Source: Methylibium sp964616015 (GTDB lineage: Bacteria; Pseudomonadota; Gammaproteobacteria; Burkholderiales; Burkholderiaceae_C). From it: a stretch of 42,515 nucleotides of DNA. Below, piece after piece: positions 36,807-42,515 of this stretch. The DNA lies in assembly GCA_964616015.1 (NCBI GenBank), contig CAZTTC010000007.1:1-42515 (forward strand). Direction: 5' to 3'. Numbering within the stretch: position 1 is the first letter of the stretch; every line of letters starts with the position of its first letter. The position numbers and the translations under genes were made by a program. The notes under the pieces are model-generated. The model ran no database searches, was not told the DNA's origin, and saw only the letters and a program-made list of their open reading frames with translations.

Positions 36807-38863
36807 TCAGGCGATCACCGTCGCCAGCAGGCCGACGACGCCCAGGCCCAGCGCCGCCAGCGCGTCGCCGGCGATCAGGCCGCCGCCGAGCAGCGAGGTG
36901 GTGCTCATGTCGCTGGGCAAAGCCTCGCTACGCTGCTTGCTCGGCTCTCCGACCGCGACCCACTTGCCATCGACGAGCGCTTCCACTGCGTTGGCTTCGC
37001 GGCGCTGCTCAAGCCGCCGAGTGATCCAGTTGGCGACGCTGCTGATCACGCCGCCGATCGCGAGCCAGGCCGAGGTGGCGATGCCGAAGAAGGTGCCGAA
37101 GNNNNNNNNNNNNNNNNNNNNNNNNNNNNNNNNNNNNNNNNNNNNNNNNNNNNNNNNNNNNNNNNNNNNNNNNNNNNNNNNNNNNNNNNNNNNNNNNNNN
37201 NCACGCCGCCGATCGCGAGCCAGGCCGAGGTGGCGATGCCGAAGAAGGTGCCGAAGGAATAGGCGTAGGGCGAGGGCAGCACGACCGCGTCGATGACGAA
37301 GTCGCTCGCGCCCCCGACCTTGCCGCTGGTCTTGAAGCGCTGGTAGGCCGCGGTCGAGAACAGCCAGCGGCGCACGACCTGCACCGCCAGGCCGAGCGCA
37401 ATGCCCAGCACGATGGCGTGGCGCTGGTAGGGCTTGTCGTCGGTCAGGCTGCGCAGCGCGCCGACGAACTTGTAGGTCATCGCCGACTGCCACTGGGCCG
37501 GTGCATCCGCGGCCTTGAGCACCGTCTGGTCCAGCGCCAGCACCGGGTAGGCGCTCATGAAGAGCTTGGCGAAGCCGACCGTCAGCACGGCGCCGACCAC
37601 CAGGCCCAGCACCTGGAAGCGGAACTGCAGCGTGCGCGGCGTGCCCAGCCGCCAGCCGGTCGAGCGGTCCTGCTGCATGTCGCTGCCGACGCTGCAGGCC
37701 ACCAGCAGGATGCCGCCGGCCATCAGGCCGACGGTCGGGTCCTTCAGGCCCAGCGCGGCCATCAGCACGATCGCGGCGACGAAGGCGGCCGAGATCGGTG
37801 CCGAGTCGCTGATCCCCAGCGAGATGCCGACGACCAGCGAGAACACCAGCACCAGCAGCACCGCCAGCACCAGGAAGCCGACCGGCTGCTGCAGCACGGT
37901 CGCGCCCAGCACCACCACCATCGCACCCCAGAACACGATCCACGCCACCAGGCGCGGGTAGTTCATGCGCTTCCACGCGGCCTCGGGTTCGGCGGCCGCG
38001 ACCGGCGGCGACTGCCAGCGTCGCCAGGCCTCGATCAGCAGCTCGCCGATGTCGAGGATCGCGGCCCCCATGATCAGCCCGAGGCCGATCAGGAAGGTGA
38101 TCTTGCGGAAAGGCTCGTCGGGCTGCAGCCAGCCGATGTCGACGAAGGTCGGGATCAGCATCGAGCCGGTCAGGCCCGCGACCAGCGCCGCGACGCCGAT
38201 GCGCGCGCCGACCAGCATGCCGGCGCCCAGCGTCGAGGTCGACAGCTCGATCGCGCCCAGTGCCGCCACCTTGGCCGAGGCCAGGCCACCGCCGATGCCG
38301 AGCGCGATGCCGCTGCCCAGGCGCGCGACCGAGCGCTTGAGCAGCGCCGGGTCGGTGAGGGCGCGCAGGATGTTCGCGACCGCGAAGCCGGACGGGAAGG
38401 TGAGCTGCAGCCGGTCGACCAGGATCGGCGTGTACAGCATGCCGACACCGGCGCCGAACATGCCGATGGCCCCCATGAACAGCATCAGCTGCCAGGCCGG
38501 CGGCTGGGGCAGGCCCATCCACACCATGGCCTGGATCAGCACGCCCATGCCCGACATGCCGGCCACCGAGGCCGCGGCGGTCTGCATGTAGTTGGCGCCA
38601 TGCTTGCCCTCGGGCCCGTAGCCCAGGGTCACCGTCGATCCGAGGATCCCCGCGACGACCTGCCCGCCGACGAAGAAGCCGATCGAGAAGTTCATGTACG
38701 AGGCCGTCACCCCGCCCAGCGGACCGAGCACGAAGATGCCCAGCGCGGCCAGCATCAGGTAGTACTGCCAGGAGCCGATGGCCGGCAGCCAGGCCCAGCG
38801 TTGGCCGGTGACAGGGGCGGCGCGCTCGAAGGCGCCCGGGGCGGTCGGGAGGGGAGTGCTCAT
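36807..38863 (-). CDS. OPT family oligopeptide transporter, interrupted only by an assembly gap
   Basis: Starts at 38863 (MSTPLPTAPGAFERAAPVTG). It has many membrane helices typical of OPT proteins, e.g. YYLMLAALGIFVLGPLGGVT, NFSIGFFVGGQVVAGILGS, GYGPEGKHGANYMQTAAASV and LVVGISLGISDSAPISAAF. The C-terminus is GGGLIAGDALAALGLGVVGL followed by LATVIA. OPT proteins are proton-coupled importers of oligopeptides or metal chelates. As given, the frame is broken at the N-run. The 55 bp on each side of the run are identical, and removing the 100 Ns plus one 55-bp copy (155 bp) restores one open frame of 633 residues, a normal OPT length. So this is an intact gene, not a pseudogene. Confidence 0.93.
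37047..37101. repeat. 55-bp duplicated contig end, copy 1
   Basis: Identical to 37202-37256. It abuts the N-run on its left side. Both copies encode the same FGTFFGIATSAWLAIGGV segment. Best explained as a contig-end overlap of one assembly k-mer length, not as a biological repeat. Confidence 0.95.
37102..37201. other. Assembly gap of exactly 100 Ns
   Basis: A run of 100 Ns, a default scaffold filler, flanked by identical 55-bp ends. The true gap size is probably negative (an overlap). Confidence 0.98.
37202..37256. repeat. 55-bp duplicated contig end, copy 2
   Basis: Identical to 37047-37101, abutting the N-run on its right side. Confidence 0.95.
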
Positions 38864-38936
38864 GACGGGGCCGGCGACGGCTCGACCGGATGGGTCGGCC
38901 GGCGCCTGGGCGGCTCGGGAATTTGCGGTGCGCGGA

Positions 38937-38967
38937 TTGTCACGGCGGCGCGGGCTGGCACGATAGA
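38937..38967 (+). promoter_or_regulatory. Candidate promoter for the THI5-like gene
   Basis: TTGTCA (38937-38942) and GATAGA (38962-38967), about 19 bp apart, precede the gene at 39001 with a leader of roughly 28 nt. The -35 is good, the -10 modest. Confidence 0.4.
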
Positions 38968-39000
38968 GGCCCGACCCTTTTGTATGACAAAGGCCTGACC

Positions 39001-40023
39001 ATGCAACGCCGTCCCGTGGTGTTTGGCGCGCTGGGCGCGGCAGCGGCCCTGCGCCCCGCCGGCGCGGCGGCCGGCGAGCGCGTCGTCTTCGCCACCAACT
39101 GGAAGGCCCAGGCCGCGCACGGCGGCTTCTACCAGGCGCTGGCCGATGGCAGCTACGCCCGGGCCGGGCTGGACGTGCAGATCCGCCCCGGCGGGCCGCA
39201 GGTCAACCACCGGCCGCTGCTGCCGGCCGGGCGCATCGACTTCCTCATGACCGGCAACCTGCTGCACAGCTTCGACAACGTGAAGAACGGCGTGCCGACG
39301 GTGGCGGTGGCGGCGATGTTCCAGAAGGATCCGCAGGCGCTGTTCGCGCACCCTGGCGCCTACCCGCGCTTCGAGGATCTGAAGCGCACGCCGGTGGCCT
39401 GGATCGCGAAGGACGCGCAGTTCAGCTGGTGGGCCTGGCTCACGCGCGTGCACGGTTTCCGCGACGAGCAGCTGCGCCCCTACGCCTACAACCTGGGCCC
39501 TTTCCTCGCCAACCGGCAGAGCATCCAGCAGGGCTACGCGATCGAGGAGCCGATCTCGATCGAGCGCCAGGGCGGCTTCGTGCCGCAGACGCACCTGCTG
39601 GCCGATCATGGCTTCTCGACCTATTCGACGCTGATCGAAGCGACCGCCGAGACGGTGGCGAAGCGACCTGCGCTGGTGCAGCGCTTCGTCGACGCGTCGA
39701 TCCTGGGCTGGGTCAACTACCTGCACGGCGACCGCCGCGCGGCCGATGCGCTGATCCTGCGCGACAACCCGGACATGACGGCCGAGACCATCGCGAAGTC
39801 GGTCGCGCTGATGAAGACGCTGGGCATCGTCGACTCCGGCGAGGCCGCATCGCGCGGCATCGGCACGATGCAGCCCGAACGCGTGCGCGACTTCTTCGAT
39901 CAGATGGTCCGGGCCGGCCTGTACCGGGCGGGCGAGGTGGACCTCGCCAAGGTGGCGACGACGCAGTTCGTGAACCGCGGCGTCGGCGTGGCGGCGAGCC
40001 GCGGCCTGCGGGGCGTGCGCTAG
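39001..40023 (+). CDS. NMT1/THI5-like ABC substrate-binding protein
   Basis: 340 residues from the ATG at 39001 (MQRRPVVFGALGAAAALRPA). It has a short Tat/Sec-like signal ending near AAAGE. THI5/SsuA-type features follow: VVFATNWKAQAAHGGFYQAL, a DGSYARAGLDVQIRPGG segment, GRIDFLMTGN, FQKDPQALFAHPG and QGYAIEEPISIE. Such proteins bind pyrimidine precursors, taurine-like sulfonates or aromatic acids. There is no permease or ATPase next to it, so its transporter is elsewhere or shared. Its TAG stop shares the CTAG palindrome with the stop of the opposite-strand response regulator. Confidence 0.9.
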   Translation: MQRRPVVFGALGAAAALRPAGAAAGERVVFATNWKAQAAHGGFYQALADGSYARAGLDVQIRPGGPQVNHRPLLPAGRIDFLMTGNLLHSFDNVKNGVPTVAVAAMFQKDPQALFAHPGAYPRFEDLKRTPVAWIAKDAQFSWWAWLTRVHGFRDEQLRPYAYNLGPFLANRQSIQQGYAIEEPISIERQGGFVPQTHLLADHGFSTYSTLIEATAETVAKRPALVQRFVDASILGWVNYLHGDRRAADALILRDNPDMTAETIAKSVALMKTLGIVDSGEAASRGIGTMQPERVRDFFDQMVRAGLYRAGEVDLAKVATTQFVNRGVGVAASRGLRGVR

Positions 40024-40832
40024 CGCGCGCGCCGGCGCCGGTTGCTGACGGAGCGCAGCACGCCCAGCAGCTCCTCGACCTCGATCGGCTTGGGCAGGAA
40101 GGCGTCGCCGCCGGCCAGCGTGGCGCGCACGCGGTCGCTGGCCGAGGCCTTGGCGCCCATCAGCACGACGGTCGGCGCGCCCTTGCGGCGCTGCTTGATC
40201 TGCTGGCACAGGCTCAGGCCGTCCAGGCCCATCATGTCGACGTCGGTGAAGACGACGCGAAAGCGGCGCTGGGTCAGTTCGGCCAGCGCCTGCTCGCCGC
40301 TGACCGCCTCGGTGACGCGGCAGCCGAGCTTGCCGAGCTGGACCTGCAGGAAGCGGCGCGCGATGTCGGTGTCGTCGACCACCAGCACGTCGATGTCGAA
40401 GTGGGCCACGGCCGGTGCGGCGGCGGTGCGGCTGCGCTTGGCTTCGACGGGGGTCGAGGCATAGGGGTCGGCCACCGACTGGCGCGCCACGACCAGCGTC
40501 TCCAGCGCGCGTGCCACCTGGGTCGGGTCGATGGGCCGGGCCAGATGCATGATGGCGCCCTTGGGCAGCTGCGCGCCGACGAACACGCCCCAGTCCATGC
40601 GGCCGGCGCTGCGCACCGCCTCGACGGCCGAGCCGCGATCGGCATCGACCACGCAAAAATCGCTGTCGGCCAGCGCCGTCACCGGGTCGAAGCCGAGTTT
40701 CGGCGTCGCCACCAGCCGGAAGTAGCTCTCCAGCGCCTGCCGCTCGAAAGCACTGAAGCCCTGGAGCGCCACGCGGTAGCGCGTGCTCAAGCCGACCTCC
40801 GGGGGGCGGGGAAGTTCGGTCCATTCATGCAT
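40020..40832 (-). CDS. Response regulator with degenerate N-terminal and canonical C-terminal receiver
   Basis: 270 residues from the ATG at 40832 (MHEWTELPRPPEVGLSTRYR). Residues 147-265 form a normal receiver: VLVVDDTD (Asp153, Asp154), VFTDVDMMGLDG (phosphoacceptor Asp197, with Met where Pro is usual), VVLMGAKAS and FLPKPIE (Lys248). Residues 18-115 resemble a second, degenerate receiver: YRVALQGFSAFERQALESYF, DFCVVDAD, GVFVGAQLPKGAIMHLARPI, with Arg-Pro in place of Lys-Pro. There is no DNA-binding or enzymatic output domain, so it likely works by protein contact. The upstream open frame to 41459 is not coding. No cognate kinase is adjacent. Confidence 0.88.
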   Translation of the reverse strand: MHEWTELPRPPEVGLSTRYRVALQGFSAFERQALESYFRLVATPKLGFDPVTALADSDFCVVDADRGSAVEAVRSAGRMDWGVFVGAQLPKGAIMHLARPIDPTQVARALETLVVARQSVADPYASTPVEAKRSRTAAAPAVAHFDIDVLVVDDTDIARRFLQVQLGKLGCRVTEAVSGEQALAELTQRRFRVVFTDVDMMGLDGLSLCQQIKQRRKGAPTVVLMGAKASASDRVRATLAGGDAFLPKPIEVEELLGVLRSVSNRRRRAR

Positions 40833-40949
40833 CGCATGCTCGGGCCTGGGCTGCGGGGCGTCAATCCCACTTCTTCGCCAGACGCCATGGGCCCTTAGGG
40901 GTGGACTAGCATCGGGCTTCGCCACCGTCGGCGTCCCCGGAGCCCCGCG

Positions 40950-41435
40950 ATGACCACCGTCTACGACTTCGAAGCCCAGACCATCACTGGCCAGAAGGTC
41001 GCCCTGGCCGACTGCCGGGGTCAGGTGCTGCTGATCGTCAACACGGCCAGCGCCTGCGGCTTCACGCCGCAGTTCGCCGGACTCGAGACGCTGTGGAAGG
41101 AATACGGTCCCCGCGGGCTTGCCGTGCTGGGCTTTCCGAGCAACGAGTTCGGCGCCCAGGACCCGGGCAGCAACGACGAGATCGCGAGCTTCTGCCAGCT
41201 CAACTACGGCGTCAGCTTCCCGATGATGGCCAAGGTCGAGGTCAACGGCCCCAAGGCGCACCCGCTGTACCGCTGGCTGACCCAGGAGGCCAAGGGACTG
41301 CTCGGCACCCAGGCCATCAAGTGGAACTTCACCAAGTTCCTGGTCGGCAAGGACGGCAAGGTCCTCAAGCGCTACGCGCCGACCGACAAGCCCGAGTCGC
41401 TGAAGAAGGACATCGAAGCCGCGCTGGCGGCCTGA
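40950..41435 (+). CDS. Glutathione peroxidase family protein
   Basis: 161 residues from the ATG at 40950 (MTTVYDFEAQTITGQKVALA). The family motifs are NTASACGFTPQ (peroxidatic Cys36), LGFPSNEFGAQDPGS with the active-site Gln, and KWNFTKFLV with the conserved Trp and Asn. The peroxidatic residue is Cys, not selenocysteine, as usual in bacteria, where thioredoxin is often the reductant. No signal peptide, so cytosolic. It reduces hydrogen or organic peroxides. The aminotransferase gene begins 16 bp downstream. Confidence 0.96.
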   Translation: MTTVYDFEAQTITGQKVALADCRGQVLLIVNTASACGFTPQFAGLETLWKEYGPRGLAVLGFPSNEFGAQDPGSNDEIASFCQLNYGVSFPMMAKVEVNGPKAHPLYRWLTQEAKGLLGTQAIKWNFTKFLVGKDGKVLKRYAPTDKPESLKKDIEAALAA

Positions 41436-41451
41436 GCCCACCATCGAGCCC

Positions 41452-42515
41452 ATGCCCATGTTCGAGCACGTCGAGCCCTACGCGGGCGACCCCATCCTCA
41501 GCCTCAACGAGGACTTCCAGAAGGACCCGCGGCCGCACAAGGTCAACCTCAGCATCGGCATCTACTTCGACGCGGCCGGGCGCATCCCGGTGCTCGAGTC
41601 GGTGCGGCGCGCCGAGACCCTGCTGCTCGAGGCCGGCGGCCCGAAGTCCTACCTGCCGATCGAGGGCGCTGCCAATTTCCGGCGCGAAGTGCAGACGCTG
41701 CTGTTCGGGGCCGAGCACGAGGCGGTGCGCACCGGGCGCATCGCGACGATCCAGTCGGTCGGCTCCAGCGGCGGACTCAAGGTCGGCGCCGACTTCATCG
41801 CGCGCTGGTTCCCGGGCAGCGCGGTCTGGGTCAGCGACCCGACCTGGGACAACCACCGCGCGATGTTCGAGGGCGCGGGGCTGAAGGTCCACAGCTACCC
41901 CTATTACGACCCTGCGACCGGCGGGCTGAAGTTCGACGCCATGCTGGCCGCGCTGCGCACGCTGCCGCCGAAGAGCATCGTGCTGCTGCACGCCTGCTGC
42001 CACAACCCGACCGGCGTGGACCTGAGTGCGGCGCAGTGGGACGCCTTGATCCCGCTGCTGCGCGAGCGCCGCCTGCTGCCCTACCTGGACCTGGCCTACC
42101 AGGGCTTCGGCGACGGCATCGAGGCCGACGCCTACGCCGTGCGCGCGCTGGCCGCGGCCGGCGTGCCCGGCTTCGTCGCCAACTCCTTCAGCAAGAGCAT
42201 GAGCGTCTACGGCGAACGCTGCGGTGCGCTCAGCGTGGTCTGCCCGGACGCGCGCGAGGCTGACCAGGTGCTGGGCCAGCTGAAGGCGACGGTGCGCCGC
42301 AACTACTCCAGCCCGCCGATCCATGGCGGCCAGATCGTCGCGTCCGTGCTGGGCATGCCGGCGCTGCGGTCGTCGTGGGAGGGCGAGCTCGCGGCCATGC
42401 GCGACCGCATCCTGGCCATGCGGCGCGCGCTGCACGACGTGCTGGCCGCCCGGCTGCCGGGCCGCGACTTCGGCTACTTCCTCAGCCAGCGCGGCATGTT
42501 CAGCTACACCGGCCT
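41452..42515 (+). CDS. Aromatic/aspartate aminotransferase (3' end outside window)
   Basis: The first 354 codons are present; the gene runs off the right edge. Starts at 41452 (ATG) or two codons later at 41458 (MFEHVEPYAGDPILSLNEDF). This is a class I aminotransferase of the AspC/TyrB group: DPILSLNEDFQKDPRPHKVN, GAANFRREVQTLLFG, VSDPTWDNHRAMFEGAGL, LLHACCHNPTGVDLS and the PLP lysine in NSFSKSMSVYGERCG (Lys248). It transfers amino groups between aspartate or aromatic amino acids and 2-oxoglutarate. AspC and TyrB cannot be separated with certainty from this part. It is 16 bp after the peroxidase gene. Confidence 0.95.
   Translation, partial: MPMFEHVEPYAGDPILSLNEDFQKDPRPHKVNLSIGIYFDAAGRIPVLESVRRAETLLLEAGGPKSYLPIEGAANFRREVQTLLFGAEHEAVRTGRIATIQSVGSSGGLKVGADFIARWFPGSAVWVSDPTWDNHRAMFEGAGLKVHSYPYYDPATGGLKFDAMLAALRTLPPKSIVLLHACCHNPTGVDLSAAQWDALIPLLRERRLLPYLDLAYQGFGDGIEADAYAVRALAAAGVPGFVANSFSKSMSVYGERCGALSVVCPDAREADQVLGQLKATVRRNYSSPPIHGGQIVASVLGMPALRSSWEGELAAMRDRILAMRRALHDVLAARLPGRDFGYFLSQRGMFSYTG

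Noticed and set aside
37047..37256. 55-bp direct repeats around the gap as a mobile element or tandem repeat
   Set aside because: The exact 100-N filler, identical ends of k-mer length and restored frame on collapse indicate assembly overlap.
33663..37262. A plus-strand open frame of about 1200 codons
   Set aside because: It overlaps the Bug, reductase, HDOD and OPT genes in wrong frames, is Arg/Ala/Gly-rich with no family motif, and crosses the N-run. It is a by-product of high GC content.

Overview
The window is about 42.5 kb of very GC-rich DNA with dense, strongly GC-biased coding. It looks like a betaproteobacterial chromosome of order Burkholderiales, probably the Rubrivivax/Leptothrix/Ideonella neighbourhood. 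The grounds are two Bug-type (TctC) periplasmic binding proteins, a GTP-type PEP carboxykinase, a PEP-CTERM protein, RlmJ and a YecA/SEC-C protein. This placement is inferred from gene content, not measured. No tRNA, rRNA, CRISPR array, insertion sequence or phage gene was seen. One 100-N assembly gap lies at 37102-37201.

Layout. 1-3011 (minus): truncated LplT-like MFS protein, rlmJ, a MOSC-domain protein and a TupA-like binding protein. 3327-5216 (plus): pckG, closed by a bidirectional terminator shared with two small genes of unknown function (5283-5795, minus) that sit behind a perfect 20-bp palindrome. 5926-7492 (plus): YecA/SEC-C protein and a metallophosphoesterase. 7553-8161 (minus): TetR regulator. 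8251-11766 (plus): an MmcB-like putative nuclease, a thioredoxin-fold lipoprotein, a MaoC-like protein and a flavin reductase. 11885-18419 (minus): PEP-CTERM protein, acetoacetyl-CoA synthetase and two tandem paralogous family-5 binding proteins. 18722-22433 (plus): two permeases and a double ATPase that complete this ABC importer. The divergent halves share a control region carrying a 17-bp element in front of each half.

22462-25546 (plus): LCAT-like lipase lipoprotein, a TetR gene whose promoter is embedded in a long palindrome, a 37-residue membrane protein behind a related palindrome, and two small unknown ORFs. 25765-29951: two translationally coupled diguanylate cyclases, overlapping tail to tail with a hybrid sensor kinase (29901-32393, minus). 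32481-34572: divergent pair of Bug proteins. 34719-35810 (minus): Old Yellow Enzyme-type reductase. 35911-36777 (plus): HDOD protein. 36807-38863 (minus): OPT-family transporter interrupted by the gap. 39001-40023: THI5-like binding protein. 40020-40832 (minus): response regulator with an additional degenerate receiver domain. 40950 to the end: glutathione peroxidase and an aromatic/aspartate aminotransferase cut by the window edge.

Overall this is ordinary chromosomal core plus transport and signalling. I found no convincing defence island or secondary-metabolite cluster. The points most worth a second look are: the TetR/twin-palindrome/37-aa membrane protein unit; the 20-bp palindrome with its two small genes; the symmetric control region of the divergent peptide-type ABC system; the PD-(D/E)XK-like winged-helix protein; and proof from the sequence that the N-gap is a scaffolding artefact, because collapsing it restores one intact 633-residue reading frame.
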